The translations under genes and the position numbers were made by a program. The notes below the pieces were generated by a model, which was not told the DNA's origin, did no database searches, and was given only the letters and a program-made list of their open reading frames with translations. A stretch of DNA of 64,000 nucleotides, taken from contig JAIUML010000004.1 of the NCBI GenBank assembly GCA_022565595.1, forward strand, positions 124,001 through 188,000. The letters run 5' to 3'. This stretch comes from Saccharospirillum sp. (GTDB lineage: Bacteria; Pseudomonadota; Gammaproteobacteria; Pseudomonadales; Natronospirillaceae). Shown here piece by piece: positions 44,292-54,492 of this stretch. Position 1 is the stretch's first letter. Every line of letters begins with the position of its first letter.

Positions 44292-45155
44292 TTGGGAATT
44301 CTCTTCGCCTTGTTGGCGGCCTTGAGTTGGACGGTGGCCGCCTATGGGTTCCGCCATTTGGGCGGTGTTCTGTCTCCATTGCAACTCAATTTCTGGAAAG
44401 GCCTGTTGGCCTGCATTGGTCTTCTGGCCATTATCATGGCAACCGGCCAATGGGTCAGCATCCCGACTGAGCTATGGCGCCCTTTGTTGCTGAGCGGCTT
44501 TATTGGCATCACCCTGGGCGATACCTTTATTTTTTCTGCCTTGAACCGCATTGGCGAACGCACCACTTTATCCATCGCCGAATCCGCAGCGCCGCTCTTT
44601 GCCATTCTGCTCGGCATGCTTTGGCTGGCGGAATTTTTGACACTCTGGCAGTGGCTGGGGGCGGCACTGATCATACCGGCGCTGATTTGGGTACTGGAAC
44701 CCAAGGCCCCCAGCCACCGCAGCAACCCCTGGCTGGGTATGGGCTTTGCGCTGGGCGCAGCCCTGTGCCAGGCGCTGGGCATGGTGTTCATGCGCGAAGT
44801 TTTTCTGGCGGTCGATATGCCATCGGTACAGGCGGCATTCTTGCGACTGGCCGCTGGCATTGCAGCCATTCCGCTGATCATTGCCATTCAGCGGCATCCA
44901 TTCTGGCCCCGTCTTGACCCTCGGCAATGGGTGATACTGGGCATCAGCACTCTGGTTGGCACCTTGTTGGCGATCTGGTTTCAACAATTGGCCGTAAAAC
45001 GACTCGAGGCCGGGGTTGTGCAAACATTGATCGCCACTTGTGCCATCATGGCTTTTTCCATCGACCGGATACGAGGTCACAAGGCATCCGAAAAAGCCTG
45101 GCTGGGTATGGGTGTCGCTCTGGTCGGTGTGGGGCTCATTGCCTTAACCCAATAA
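44292..45155 (+). CDS. EamA/DMT-family transporter
   Basis: A 287-residue inner-membrane protein with ten membrane helices in two EamA repeats (about 1-130 and 145-285). ALSWTVAAYGFRHLGG and FLGITLGDTFIFSALNR-like stretches fit the family. The TTG at 44292 is preferred because AAGGA lies 8 nt upstream; an in-frame GTG at 44265 lacks a ribosome site. The substrate is unknown, typically metabolite export. Monocistronic. Confidence 0.82.
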   Translation: MGILFALLAALSWTVAAYGFRHLGGVLSPLQLNFWKGLLACIGLLAIIMATGQWVSIPTELWRPLLLSGFIGITLGDTFIFSALNRIGERTTLSIAESAAPLFAILLGMLWLAEFLTLWQWLGAALIIPALIWVLEPKAPSHRSNPWLGMGFALGAALCQALGMVFMREVFLAVDMPSVQAAFLRLAAGIAAIPLIIAIQRHPFWPRLDPRQWVILGISTLVGTLLAIWFQQLAVKRLEAGVVQTLIATCAIMAFSIDRIRGHKASEKAWLGMGVALVGVGLIALTQ

Positions 45156-45187
45156 CAAAAAACAATAAGAAGTATTGAATTCTTACC

Positions 45188-45216
45188 TTGTTAGGCATAA
45201 GTCATTTCACGATAAT
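45188..45216 (+). promoter_or_regulatory. Putative sigma-70 promoter of the rsx operon
   Basis: TTGTTA (45188-45193), 17-nt spacer, GATAAT (45211-45216), 40 nt before the rsxA start. Confidence 0.6.
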
Positions 45217-45256
45217 AGCGCCCGGAATTCACCGACAGGAAAAGGCCCACGCTCAG

Positions 45257-45841
45257 ATGAGTGAATACCTCCTGCTGCTGGTAGGCACCATACTGGTCAA
45301 CAATTTCGTATTGGTTCAGTTTCTTGGGTTGTGCCCCTTTATGGGGGTATCCAACAAGCTGGAAACCGCTGTGGGCATGTCTCTGGCCACCACCTTTGTA
45401 CTGACGCTCTCTTCCGTTGCCAGTTACGTCGTCTACACCTGGCTACTGGAACCACTGGGGCTGGTCTACCTGCGTACCATTACCTTTATTCTTGTCATTG
45501 CTTTTATGGTGCAATTCACCGAAATGCTGGTGCGTAAAACCAGCCCTCTACTGTATCGGGTTTTGGGTATCTTTTTGCCGCTAATCACCACCAACTGCGC
45601 TGTTCTGGGGGTGGCATTGCTGAATATTCGTCGCCAGAACAACCTGATTGAAAGCTTCCTGTATGGATTTGGCGCGGCCGTCGGCTTTTCTTTGGTGCTG
45701 GTTCTCTTTGCCGCCATGCGTGAGCGCATGGCCATGGCCGATGTACCGGTGCCCTTCCAGGGCGCAGCCATTGGCCTGATCGCCGCTGGCATTATGTCGC
45801 TCGCCTTTATGGGCTTTTCCGGCCTGGTTGCGGTGGGGTAA
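45257..45841 (+). CDS. rsxA: Electron transport complex subunit RsxA (RnfA)
   Basis: A 194-residue inner-membrane protein with six helices, including [19 protein letters not shown] (Cys for the intramembrane Fe-S centre) and the second conserved Cys in [11 protein letters not shown]. First gene of rsxABCDGE. The start at 45257 ([10 protein letters not shown]) agrees with the family; an upstream in-frame ATG adds 23 non-conserved residues. The complex moves electrons between NADH and ferredoxin or reduces SoxR. Confidence 0.96.
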   Translation: MSEYLLLLVGTILVNNFVLVQFLGLCPFMGVSNKLETAVGMSLATTFVLTLSSVASYVVYTWLLEPLGLVYLRTITFILVIAFMVQFTEMLVRKTSPLLYRVLGIFLPLITTNCAVLGVALLNIRRQNNLIESFLYGFGAAVGFSLVLVLFAAMRERMAMADVPVPFQGAAIGLIAAGIMSLAFMGFSGLVAVG

Positions 45842-45846
45842 CGGCC

Positions 45847-46431
45847 ATGCTGATCGCCATTCTCACCCTGCTCGTCATCGCCGCAATTCTGGGTGCTGCG
45901 CTTGGCTTTGCCTCGGTACGCTTCAAGCCGGAAGGCAACCCCATTGTTGATCAAATCGACGATATACTGCCGCAGACTCAGTGCGGTCAGTGTGGCTACC
46001 CCGGCTGCCGACCCTACGCCCAGGCCATTACCGATGGCGACAAAATCAATAAATGCCCACCGGGTGGTGAGGCCACCATTGCCGCCCTGGCCGATCTGCT
46101 CGATGTCGAACCAGAACCACTGGATGCCGAGCACGGTGAAGAAAAAGGCCGCATGGTTGCGGTCATCCGCGAAAACGAATGCATCGGCTGCACCAAATGC
46201 ATCCAGGCCTGTCCGGTCGATGCCATTCTCGGTGCAGCCAAGCAGATGCATACCGTGATCGAAAGCGAATGCACCGGCTGTGACCTCTGCCTTGAACCCT
46301 GCCCGGTAGACTGCATCGACATGGTTCCAGTGGGGGTCACTCTGCGCAGTTGGCACTGGCAAAAGCCGGCCGCAGGCGTTGAGTTGATTGCAACCGATGC
46401 TACCTCAACCTCATCCGAGGAGGCCGCATGA
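45847..46431 (+). CDS. rsxB: Electron transport complex subunit RsxB (RnfB)
   Basis: A 194-residue iron-sulfur protein: N-terminal membrane anchor (1-20), a 4Fe-4S domain ([13 protein letters not shown]) and two ferredoxin clusters ([12 protein letters not shown] and [12 protein letters not shown]). All cluster cysteines are present. It overlaps rsxC by 4 nt. Confidence 0.97.
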   Translation: MLIAILTLLVIAAILGAALGFASVRFKPEGNPIVDQIDDILPQTQCGQCGYPGCRPYAQAITDGDKINKCPPGGEATIAALADLLDVEPEPLDAEHGEEKGRMVAVIRENECIGCTKCIQACPVDAILGAAKQMHTVIESECTGCDLCLEPCPVDCIDMVPVGVTLRSWHWQKPAAGVELIATDATSTSSEEAA

Positions 46432-48209
46432 ATGCATCGGCCTTGATCAAGACGGTACCGGCACACCGCTTCCATGGTGGCGTTCATCCGCCCGAGCATA
46501 AGGTTGAATCCTCGGAAACCCCCATTGAGGCGATGCCACTGCCCTCCTTGTTGATTCTGCCTTTGGCCATGCATACCGGTATCCCGGCCGATCCGGTCGT
46601 CAAACCTGGTAAAAGCGTCTGCAAAGGCGAAATGCTGGCCGAAGCCGTAGGCGGCATCAGTGCCTCTGTCCATGCTCCGACATCAGGCCGTGTGGTCGCC
46701 ATTGAAGACCGAGTGATCCCCCACGAGTCTGGCTTGAAGGTACCCTGCATCCTGATCGAAGCCGATGGCGAAGACGCCTGGCGCTCGCGCCATGCCTGGC
46801 CCGATTGGCAACAGCGGCCAATGGACGAGCTGTTAAGCCGCTTGCGCAATAATGGAGTCGTTGGACTCGGTGGGGCGGGTTTTCCGACCGACGTCAAATA
46901 CCGCAACAAACACAAGCCCATACACACCTTGCTGATCAACGCCGCTGAGTGTGAGCCCTACATCACCGCCGACGACCGACTGATGCGCGAACGGGCCGAG
47001 GAAATCCTCAAGGGTGCCCAGGTTGCTTTGCACCTGCTCGGAGCCGAAACCCTGCTACTGGGCATTGAAGACAACAAGCCACAAGCATTGGCTGCGATCA
47101 AGCAGGCCGCGGAGTTGCTGCACCAGCCGCTTCAGGTTTGCGTGGTACCCACCAAATACCCCAGCGGCGGCGAGCGTCAACTGATCGAACTGACCACTGG
47201 CCAGGAAGTCCCTGCCGGCGGGCTGCCCAGTGACCTCGGGCTGGTGTGCCAGAACCCGGGAACCCTGGCACAGATTTACCGGGCCGTGGTCAAGGATGAA
47301 CCCCTGATCAGCCGCATCACCACCCTGACCGGCGGTGCCATCGAACGCCCCGGTAACTATGAGATATTGATTGGCACGCCAATCGAGACGGTACTGAACC
47401 ATGTTGGCGCCCATCTCAAACAGGCCGATCGCGTCATCATGGGGGGGCCGATGATGGGCTTTGCCCTGCCGAGCATCGACGCACCTCTGATAAAAACCAC
47501 CAATTGCCTGTTGGTACCAACGCGCAAGGAACTGCCGCGCCCCATGCCGGATAACCCCTGCATTCGCTGCGGTCATTGCGAACAGGTGTGTCCGGCGGGC
47601 CTGCTGCCACAGCAATTGCTGTGGGCGGCCAAACATCGTGATCTGGAATCTGCCCAGTTGCATTCCATTGACGCCTGTATCGAGTGCGGAGCCTGCGCCT
47701 GGGTATGCCCAAGCCAGATCCCCCTGGTGCAATACTATCGCTACGCCAAGGGCGAAATACGGCAGGAAAACGAAGAATACATCAAGGCCGAGCGCGCCCG
47801 GGCCCGCTTCGAAGCCCGCCAGGCTCGGCTGGAAAAAGAAAAGCAGGAAAAAGAAGCCCGGCGCAAAGCCCGGGCTGAAGCTGCGGCCAAAGCCCAGGCA
47901 AAAAAGAAGGCCGAAGGTGCTGGCGACACGGCGCAGGACGACGCCATCAAGGACGCCCTGGCGCGTGCCCAGGCTAAAAAGCAAGGTAAAACTGACACCG
48001 CCAACGAGACCAGCCTGGCAGACCTCGAAAAAGCCCTTGAACTGGCGGCCAGCAAGGTCAAGAAAGCCAATGAACGCCTGGTCGCCGCCGAACAGGATGC
48101 CCCTGATATGGCGAACGCTCTGCGCAAGGCCGTTACCAAGCTCGAAGAAAAGCATCAACAGGCCCAGAAAGCCCTGGATGAAGCCCGCAACAAGGAGCCC
48201 TCTGCCTGA
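46428..48209 (+). CDS. rsxC: Electron transport complex subunit RsxC (RnfC)
   Basis: A 593-residue subunit: FMN/NADH-binding region with [15 protein letters not shown] (about 145-160), two 4Fe-4S motifs ([12 protein letters not shown] near 378, [12 protein letters not shown] near 417), and a C-terminal Lys/Ala/Glu-rich helical extension of about 140 residues, a variable feature of gammaproteobacterial RsxC. It is the peripheral cytoplasmic subunit that accepts NADH. Confidence 0.97.
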   Translation: MNASALIKTVPAHRFHGGVHPPEHKVESSETPIEAMPLPSLLILPLAMHTGIPADPVVKPGKSVCKGEMLAEAVGGISASVHAPTSGRVVAIEDRVIPHESGLKVPCILIEADGEDAWRSRHAWPDWQQRPMDELLSRLRNNGVVGLGGAGFPTDVKYRNKHKPIHTLLINAAECEPYITADDRLMRERAEEILKGAQVALHLLGAETLLLGIEDNKPQALAAIKQAAELLHQPLQVCVVPTKYPSGGERQLIELTTGQEVPAGGLPSDLGLVCQNPGTLAQIYRAVVKDEPLISRITTLTGGAIERPGNYEILIGTPIETVLNHVGAHLKQADRVIMGGPMMGFALPSIDAPLIKTTNCLLVPTRKELPRPMPDNPCIRCGHCEQVCPAGLLPQQLLWAAKHRDLESAQLHSIDACIECGACAWVCPSQIPLVQYYRYAKGEIRQENEEYIKAERARARFEARQARLEKEKQEKEARRKARAEAAAKAQAKKKAEGAGDTAQDDAIKDALARAQAKKQGKTDTANETSLADLEKALELAASKVKKANERLVAAEQDAPDMANALRKAVTKLEEKHQQAQKALDEARNKEPSA

Positions 48210-49237
48210 TGCCCGTCACCCTGACCTCCCCTCATACCACTGGCGCTCAAACGGTCGGCCGCGTCATGGCCTGGGTGCTGGCCGCGCTGATACCAGGCGC
48301 TGTGGTGCTTATCGCCAGCTTCAGTTGGGGTTATGGCATCAACCTGGTATTGGCCATAGCGACAGCCTTGCTGGCAGAAGCCCTGATGCTGAAATTGCGA
48401 GGCCGCCCGGTTGGCTTTTTCCTGAAGGATCTGAGCGCGGTGGTCACCGCCGCCCTGCTCGCCCTGGCACTGCCACCTCTGGCCCCCTGGTGGTTGACCG
48501 TCCTGGGTGTATTGGTGGCCATTGTTTTCACCAAGCATCTATTCGGTGGGCTCGGCCACAACCCCTTCAATCCGGCCATGGTCGCCTATGCCCTGTTGTT
48601 GGTGTCTTTCCCCATGCTGATGACCACACGCTGGGCCAACCCGGACCTGAGTCTTTCAATAGTAGAAACCCTGGGCATTATTTTTTCCGGCGTGCAGCCA
48701 ATTGATGGCGTAACAGGCGCAACGCCCCTGGATGTCTACAAAACCGATGTAGATCGACTGGTCGCTGCCGAGATTCTGCAGTCACCCGTGTTTGGCAACT
48801 TCGTCGCCAAAGGCTGGGACATCGCCAACCTGGCCTTTCTGTTCGGTGGGGTTTTCCTGCTCTACAAACGCATCATCACCTGGCATATCCCGGTCAGTCT
48901 GCTCGCTGGCCTCGGCCTGATGGCACTACTGTTCAGTTGGGATGCCGATCTGCGAACGCCGTTAAGCCTGCACCTGCTCGGTGGTGCCACCATGCTCGCC
49001 GCCTTCTTTATCGCTACGGACCCGGTCAGTGCTGCCACCAGTAACAAGGGTAAGCTGGTTTATGGCTTTGGCATTGGTGTGCTGATCTATCTGATTCGCA
49101 CCTGGGGCAATTACCCGGATGCCGTGGCCTTCGCCGTTTTGCTGATGAACTTCACCGCGCCCTTTATCGACCACTACACCCGACCACGCGTCTACGGCCA
49201 GAGCAAGGCCGTCAAGGGGTTCAAGCATGACGGATGA
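48209..49237 (+). CDS. rsxD: Electron transport complex subunit RsxD (RnfD)
   Basis: A 342-residue membrane protein with about nine helices and the covalent FMN site in DGVTGATPLDVYK (Thr of TGAT, about residue 173). Its ATG overlaps the rsxC stop by 1 nt (TGATG), and it overlaps rsxG by 11 nt. Confidence 0.96.
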   Translation: MPVTLTSPHTTGAQTVGRVMAWVLAALIPGAVVLIASFSWGYGINLVLAIATALLAEALMLKLRGRPVGFFLKDLSAVVTAALLALALPPLAPWWLTVLGVLVAIVFTKHLFGGLGHNPFNPAMVAYALLLVSFPMLMTTRWANPDLSLSIVETLGIIFSGVQPIDGVTGATPLDVYKTDVDRLVAAEILQSPVFGNFVAKGWDIANLAFLFGGVFLLYKRIITWHIPVSLLAGLGLMALLFSWDADLRTPLSLHLLGGATMLAAFFIATDPVSAATSNKGKLVYGFGIGVLIYLIRTWGNYPDAVAFAVLLMNFTAPFIDHYTRPRVYGQSKAVKGFKHDG

Positions 49238-49907
49238 GAACCCGGACAACATCACTCTGGCCCAAGCCATACGCCGCTCGGCCATTGGCCTGGGGCTTTT
49301 TGCCATCTTTACCGCCGGCATCATAGCGGTAACTCAGGTGCTGACTGCCGAGCGCATCCATCAGAATGAGCGTGCCTTTGAGGCACGCGCCCTGTTCAGC
49401 CTGGTACCGGAACACAGCATCGACAACTCTCTGCTCGACAGCGGCCAACCGACGGATCTGGCTGGCCTGGTTGGCATCGACTTGCTGAACCTGGATCGAC
49501 CCGGCCTCTGGTACCAGGGTGAGCGAAGCGGAAACGTCGTGGCCGTCATTCTGCCGTTGATTGCACCCGATGGTTACACCGAAGCCATTCGCGCCATTAT
49601 GGCCGTGAATGCCGAAGGCGAAGTGCTGGGCGTGCGCGTGGTAAGTCATCGTGAAACACCGGGGTTGGGCGACCAGATAGAGCGCTCCAAGAGTGACTGG
49701 ATTCTGCAATTCGATCAACGTTCACTGACCAACACCCCGCCGGAAGAATGGCAGGTCAGCAAAGACGGTGGCACCTTCGATGCCATGACGGGTGCCACCA
49801 TTACCGCCCGCACCCTCGTCCGCTCAGTCTATAGCGGTCTGCAATTTTTTGAGCGCAACCGCACCCTGTTGCTGACACCTGCTCCCACTGACGCGGAGGA
49901 ATCATGA
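49227..49907 (+). CDS. rsxG: Electron transport complex subunit RsxG (RnfG)
   Basis: A 226-residue protein with an N-terminal membrane helix (about 17-37) and a periplasmic FMN-binding domain; the flavinylated Thr is in [14 protein letters not shown] near residue 190. Order C-D-G-E and the tight overlaps are as expected. Confidence 0.96.
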   Translation: MTDENPDNITLAQAIRRSAIGLGLFAIFTAGIIAVTQVLTAERIHQNERAFEARALFSLVPEHSIDNSLLDSGQPTDLAGLVGIDLLNLDRPGLWYQGERSGNVVAVILPLIAPDGYTEAIRAIMAVNAEGEVLGVRVVSHRETPGLGDQIERSKSDWILQFDQRSLTNTPPEEWQVSKDGGTFDAMTGATITARTLVRSVYSGLQFFERNRTLLLTPAPTDAEES

Positions 49908-50635
49908 GCGATTCATCACTGCCCAGCCGCACAGAAAGCGCCGAGATCAGCCGCAACGGCCTATGGAACAACAACGCTGCTCTGGTGCAGCTGCTGGGCC
50001 TGTGCCCGCTGCTGGCCGTCTCCGGCACAGTGGTCAATGCACTGGGCCTCGGGCTCGCCACTCTGGTGGTGCTCATCGGCTCCAATACGGCCGTCTCACT
50101 CATTCGCAATTACGTGCCAGACACAGTGCGTCTGCCGACCTTTGTGATGATCATCGCGTCTTTTGTAACTTGCGCCGAACTACTGATGCAAGCCTTCACC
50201 TACGAGCTGTATCAGATACTCGGCATCTTCATACCCTTGATCGTCACTAATTGCGCAATCCTTGGCCGTGCCGACAGCTTCGCCCGCAAGCACCCCGTCC
50301 TGCCCGCCATGCTCGATGGCCTGATGATGGGCCTCGGCTTTTTGCTGGTACTGGTCGTCCTGGGCGCCTTGCGCGAGATGATTGGCCAGGGCACCCTCTT
50401 TACCAATATGAACCTGATTTTCGGGCCGGCTGCCAGCCATTGGGAGCTAACGCTGTTCGCCGACTATCCGGACTTTCTGTTTGCCGTCCTGCCTCCCGGT
50501 GCCTTTGTTGGCCTCGGTTTGTTGATTGCCTTGAAGAACTGGATAGACCTGGGCATAAAGAGGCGCCAAGAGCGTTTGAAAGAAAAACCGGTGGCTGGCT
50601 CCAGGCGGGTTCGGGTAACTGGCACGATTTCTTGA
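49904..50635 (+). CDS. rsxE: Electron transport complex subunit RsxE (RnfE)
   Basis: A 243-residue polytopic subunit homologous to Rsx[19 protein letters not shown] and [16 protein letters not shown] carry the paired cysteines. It overlaps rsxG by 4 nt and ends 10 nt before nth. Confidence 0.96.
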   Translation: MSDSSLPSRTESAEISRNGLWNNNAALVQLLGLCPLLAVSGTVVNALGLGLATLVVLIGSNTAVSLIRNYVPDTVRLPTFVMIIASFVTCAELLMQAFTYELYQILGIFIPLIVTNCAILGRADSFARKHPVLPAMLDGLMMGLGFLLVLVVLGALREMIGQGTLFTNMNLIFGPAASHWELTLFADYPDFLFAVLPPGAFVGLGLLIALKNWIDLGIKRRQERLKEKPVAGSRRVRVTGTIS

Positions 50636-50645
50636 GAGACCCGCT

Positions 50646-51278
50646 GTGAACAAAGACAAACGTTTTGAAATATTCAGCCGACTGCGCGCAGCCAATCCCA
50701 ACCCCGAGACCGAGCTGAATTACAGCTCCCCGTTCGAGTTGCTGGTGGCTGTGGTGCTCTCCGCCCAGGCCACCGACAAGGGTGTCAACAAGGCGACCGC
50801 CAAGCTCTTCCAGGTGGCCAACACCCCGGAAACCATGGCGGCACTGGGGGTTGAAGGCATCAAGGAATACATCAAGACCATTGGCTTGTTCAACAGCAAG
50901 GCCGAGAATGTCTACAAGCTTTGTCGCCAGTTGATTGAACTGCACAACAGCCAGGTACCCGAATCACGAGAAGCGCTCGAAGCCTTGCCCGGTGTTGGCC
51001 GCAAGACCGCCAATGTGGTGCTCAACACCGCCTTCAAACAGCCTACCATGGCCGTAGACACGCACATCTTCCGTGTCGCCAACCGCACCCGCATCGCCCC
51101 GGGCAAGAATGTGGTTGAAGTCGAGCAACGGCTGCTGCGCCTGGTACCCAAGGAATTTCTGATGGACGCTCATCACTGGCTAATACTGCACGGCCGCTAC
51201 ACCTGTGTAGCGCGTAAACCGCGTTGCGGTGCCTGCCTGATCGAAGACCTTTGTGAGTTCAAACAGAAGACGGACTAA
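50646..51278 (+). CDS. nth: Endonuclease III
   Basis: A 210-residue DNA glycosylase/AP lyase: helix-hairpin-helix with the catalytic lysine in LPGVGRKTANVV (about 114-125), the catalytic Asp in VDTHIFRVANR and a 4Fe-4S loop Cx6Cx2Cx5C at the C-terminus. It removes oxidised pyrimidines. It starts at GTG and is the usual last gene of rsx operons. Confidence 0.97.
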   Translation: MNKDKRFEIFSRLRAANPNPETELNYSSPFELLVAVVLSAQATDKGVNKATAKLFQVANTPETMAALGVEGIKEYIKTIGLFNSKAENVYKLCRQLIELHNSQVPESREALEALPGVGRKTANVVLNTAFKQPTMAVDTHIFRVANRTRIAPGKNVVEVEQRLLRLVPKEFLMDAHHWLILHGRYTCVARKPRCGACLIEDLCEFKQKTD

Positions 51279-51285
51279 AGGCAAC

Positions 51286-52092
51286 ATGCTTCTCATTCCG
51301 CGCACTGCCGTGATAGTGGTCGGTGAACATCAGCCCTTACCGCAAAACGCCCATGTCGAGTACCGCTTCGTGGATTACAGAAGCGCCAAGACACCGGAAG
51401 AAGCAATGCTGAGTTTGCAGTCGGATTGGTGTTACCAGTACGACAACCTCTTGCTGACATACCCTCCCTCGGTAGACGCCAACCATCTGACGCTGACAGA
51501 AACGCAAATGCTGGCGCTCGACCAGTCGCGCAAAATGGCCAGATTGACCTTGCCATTTCGGCTGCGTCGGTTGAACTGCACGCCTCCGGGTGCCGGTTTT
51601 GGCCTGACCTTGCTGACCGCACTGAGACATCTGAATCAGGCCAACCTGCCAGTGGATGTCGCCCTGCAGCGCATTCAAACGGACATGGCCAGAATACGGG
51701 TTCAACATCTTCTGCTGACTCCGGGAAAGCGTGACCTGGCATCATGTCCGGCATTGACCAGGTGGCAACATCGACTAAAACCAGCAGCCCTGATGTACCG
51801 CGCCTGGGGCAACAGCGGGACCACCAATTGGCGACGCCTGAATGCAGATTCAGCGGTAGAAACCTGGTTCAAAGAGGCAGCCAAAGCCGTTACTGACGAC
51901 CAGGCTGGTGGTGTCTTGTGGGCGCTCGGGTTCCCAGGTACGTTGTCTGAACAGATGCAGTATTCGGGGCTTCAAGCCTTGGTAAGAGCTGTTCACGATC
52001 ATGGCGGGGTTGTGCGCTATTCGTTGGAAATGGAAGAGAGTCAGTACAGTCTGGCCTGGACTGCGGGCATCAAAGCACCCTCTCTGCCTTGA
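51286..52092 (+). CDS. Hypothetical protein, possibly DegV-like
   Basis: A 268-residue soluble protein with no recognised signature. The order YDNLLLTYPPS, TPPGAGFGLTLLTALRHLNQ and RIQTDMARIRVQHLLLTPGK recalls the DegV lipid-binding fold, but key DegV motifs are weak, so this is tentative. It follows nth by 7 nt with AAAGG upstream. Its 3' end overlaps the convergent XRE gene by 23 bp. Confidence 0.6.
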   Translation: MLLIPRTAVIVVGEHQPLPQNAHVEYRFVDYRSAKTPEEAMLSLQSDWCYQYDNLLLTYPPSVDANHLTLTETQMLALDQSRKMARLTLPFRLRRLNCTPPGAGFGLTLLTALRHLNQANLPVDVALQRIQTDMARIRVQHLLLTPGKRDLASCPALTRWQHRLKPAALMYRAWGNSGTTNWRRLNADSAVETWFKEAAKAVTDDQAGGVLWALGFPGTLSEQMQYSGLQALVRAVHDHGGVVRYSLEMEESQYSLAWTAGIKAPSLP

Positions 52093-52516
52093 ATGCCTCC
52101 AGATGCTCTGGACGCTTCAGGAATTCTGCAAACTCCCTCGCCTGGAGTTCATCCAGATCGCCAGTGCGTAGTTTGGTGGTACTGAGCAACTGATAAACAG
52201 CAACGATTCGAATCAGGGTGTCTTCATCCGGCAAGGTCAAGGCAGACATCCCTGGTTCATTGCCAATAATTGCCAAAGCCCGTTGCATGGCGTCCAGGTC
52301 GACCATTTCTGAGCGCCTGTAGGCATAGCCTTCGCCACTGGCCAGCCACTCCAATGAACAGCGGCAGTTTTGCGCGATCTGGTAGGCTCTCGCCAGGCTG
52401 GGCTCTGACCCTTTAAGGTATTTGCGGATCAGACTCTCACCAAGGCCAACCTGTCGGGCAAAGTCGCTGACCGTGCCGTCACCAATCAGAAAGGTGAGTC
52501 TGTCGGCAAAGGCCAT
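52070..52516 (-). CDS. XRE-type helix-turn-helix regulator
   Basis: A 148-residue protein with an N-terminal XRE HTH (about 8-60, TVSDFARQVGLGESLIRKYL and SLEWLASGEG), similar to the N-domains of phage CI/C2-like repressors, and a helical C-terminal region without a peptidase dyad. It begins in a TGATG overlap with the DUF4062 gene, so the two are co-translated. It may autoregulate the pair. Confidence 0.82.
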   Translation of the reverse strand: MAFADRLTFLIGDGTVSDFARQVGLGESLIRKYLKGSEPSLARAYQIAQNCRCSLEWLASGEGYAYRRSEMVDLDAMQRALAIIGNEPGMSALTLPDEDTLIRIVAVYQLLSTTKLRTGDLDELQAREFAEFLKRPEHLEAFKAERVL

Positions 52517-53508
52517 CAGGCGCCCAGATTACCAGCCATGGCTGGCAGAGTTTTCAGGGCAACCGCCTCACCGGCATCGGTCAAGCGCCAATGGCCCTGA
52601 GCATCAAAACGCACTAACGACATGGAGCGCATTTGCACTTTCAGGACATCCAGAGCGGCTCGCTCGGGCTTTACATCGGCCACCGCATGACTACCCGGCC
52701 AGCGTGACTTGATGTCGAGCAGTGCCATTGGCTGCAGGTATTCACTGAGCAACGTTGCAACTCTGGTTTCTGAAATCGGGCTCAACATGGCAGGTGCCAG
52801 CCAGCTAAAGAGGCGCTTCCAGGTGACCCTCAGTTCGCCCTTCAGTACTTTCAACTGGCCTTCTCGAAATGCTTTGCAACTGTAGGGGCACAACCAGTAG
52901 GCGGTGGGATCATCAAACAGCCTCAAGTCCACTTCGGCATCGGCTCGGCCTTCTTCAAGCTCACGCCGGAGTTCCGCCAGTTGTTCACGCAGTACCCGCA
53001 GCTCCCGGTTCTTGACAACTGTATCCGGGTTGCGGTGCCAGCCTGGTGCAGGAAAATCTTCCAGTACCCGTTCCATTGCCCGCTCGGTCGCATCCCGCAG
53101 CTCGTCTTCGTTGCGCCATTGATAATGGATTCCGGTCTTTAATTGCGCTACCAATTCGGACAAACGAGTCTGATCGATCAGGCTGAGCGAAGGTTTGTCG
53201 ACACCATTGTAGATGAAGGCCACTACGGTCTTGTGAGCGGCACGAGCTGCCGCGTAAACCTGATGCATGTATCCGACGCCTTTCTCGGACAAAGGGCCGT
53301 ATTCGTTGCCGATCAACAAAAAAACGTAGTCGGCGTCAGCAATCGCCAATTGATTCAACTTCCAGAGGTAATTTGCTGCCACTTGAGGGAAAGGCAGGCC
53401 GGTGGGTATGCAAGCTTGCGCCATCAGCGCTTCATAAAGGGCGGATCGTTCTTTCTGCAGATGGCGCTCGAGCGAGGCCACCATGACTAATTGTTTGTTC
53501 TCAGACAT
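52516..53508 (-). CDS. DUF4062 domain protein
   Basis: A 330-residue protein: N-terminal DUF4062 domain (about 7-150) with LQKERSALYEALMAQACIP, DADYVFLLIGNEYGPLS and a YMHQVYAAARAAHKTVVAF segment; a coiled coil (about 168-190) and a C-terminal region with a winged-helix-like end (about 280-325). DUF4062 is a Rossmann/TIR-related alpha-beta domain often fused to STAND NTPases in immunity-like proteins. Here it stands alone with an XRE partner. The function is unknown. Confidence 0.82.
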   Translation of the reverse strand: MSENKQLVMVASLERHLQKERSALYEALMAQACIPTGLPFPQVAANYLWKLNQLAIADADYVFLLIGNEYGPLSEKGVGYMHQVYAAARAAHKTVVAFIYNGVDKPSLSLIDQTRLSELVAQLKTGIHYQWRNEDELRDATERAMERVLEDFPAPGWHRNPDTVVKNRELRVLREQLAELRRELEEGRADAEVDLRLFDDPTAYWLCPYSCKAFREGQLKVLKGELRVTWKRLFSWLAPAMLSPISETRVATLLSEYLQPMALLDIKSRWPGSHAVADVKPERAALDVLKVQMRSMSLVRFDAQGHWRLTDAGEAVALKTLPAMAGNLGA

Positions 53509-53578
53509 CCTGGTACACCAGCCTAACGGTCCTGTTAGCGGTCTTTATATCCAAAAGTGTAGCACAGACTGGCGCCAT

Positions 53579-54172
53579 TTAACCCACCACTTCCGAGAAA
53601 GCCGGAACAGGCCAGGTGGTGCCTTCGACCATGTTAACCAGTTCGAGCAGGATCATGGCAGTCAACCCCCAGATATGCTTGTCACCGAACTGGTAGTGAG
53701 GTATCTGAAAATGAATGCCGTGCCGTTGCACCGCTTGAAAATCCGGTGCTTGCTGCGCAAAGAAAGACCACGGAACCGTAAACCATTCGGCAATTTCATC
53801 CGGGCTTGGTTGGCAACTGGACAGGTCGTGGACGACCCCCACGAAAGGGTTCACCAGGATGCCGTTCTTTGAAAGACCCGTTGAGAGGCGGCCCAGCAAC
53901 TCGATACAACTTGGTGGCAGGTTCAGCTCTTCTTCTGTTTCGCGCAGTGCTGTCATGGACAGGTCGACATCGTTCTGTTCTCGCATGCCTCCAGGAAAGG
54001 CGATGTCGCCAGGGTGAGACTTCAAATGCCTGGAGCGTACCGTCAGCAATATGGCTGGCTCATCTTCCAACACAACGGGCACCAACACACCCGCCTCAGG
54101 CCGGTGCAAATTCAGCAGGGTTGGCTGGTAGGTTTCGAACTGAGACGTCAATTTACTCAGCATGGAATTCAA
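53579..54172 (-). CDS. nudL: NudL-type CoA pyrophosphatase (Nudix)
   Basis: A 197-residue Nudix hydrolase with the CoA-type signature SRHLKSHPGDIAFPGGM followed by a complete Nudix box (GG-x-RETEEEL, about 60-83). NudL-like proteins cleave CoA or acyl-CoA to 3',5'-ADP and phosphopantetheine. ATG at 54172 or 54163. Monocistronic. Confidence 0.88.
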   Translation of the reverse strand: MNSMLSKLTSQFETYQPTLLNLHRPEAGVLVPVVLEDEPAILLTVRSRHLKSHPGDIAFPGGMREQNDVDLSMTALRETEEELNLPPSCIELLGRLSTGLSKNGILVNPFVGVVHDLSSCQPSPDEIAEWFTVPWSFFAQQAPDFQAVQRHGIHFQIPHYQFGDKHIWGLTAMILLELVNMVEGTTWPVPAFSEVVG

Positions 54173-54492
54173 AACAATCTCTCTTCAAGACAAACTGCCA
54201 TAAGCTATACGGTGCTGGCATAGGCGTCGATGTTTTTTTCTGTGCCTTTACTCGATGATTAAGCGAGGTATTCATTTTAACCAGATCACATTTTGATCAA
54301 ATTATATGTAAAACCCTGCTGTCAAATGCTACTTTAACAGAAGCAATGTCGTATGGTTATGAAGATTAGACAGCCAAACAGAGCGCTGATGTGTAACCGG
54401 AGCCTGTTCCCGCTAAGGGTCCACAGGGTCGGTCATGATCATCTGTTTGCGCAGGAGAACGCTGTAAAACCACTCAGGAAGAGGTTACCGTC
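54173..54492. other. Divergent intergenic region between nudL and the DUF3135 gene
   Basis: 320 bp without a convincing ORF. A stretch at 54270-54320 is AT-rich with a TTTGATCAAA palindrome and could hold promoters. The segment nearest the DUF3135 start is G+C-normal and probably its leader. I see no terminator or repeat. Confidence 0.4.
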
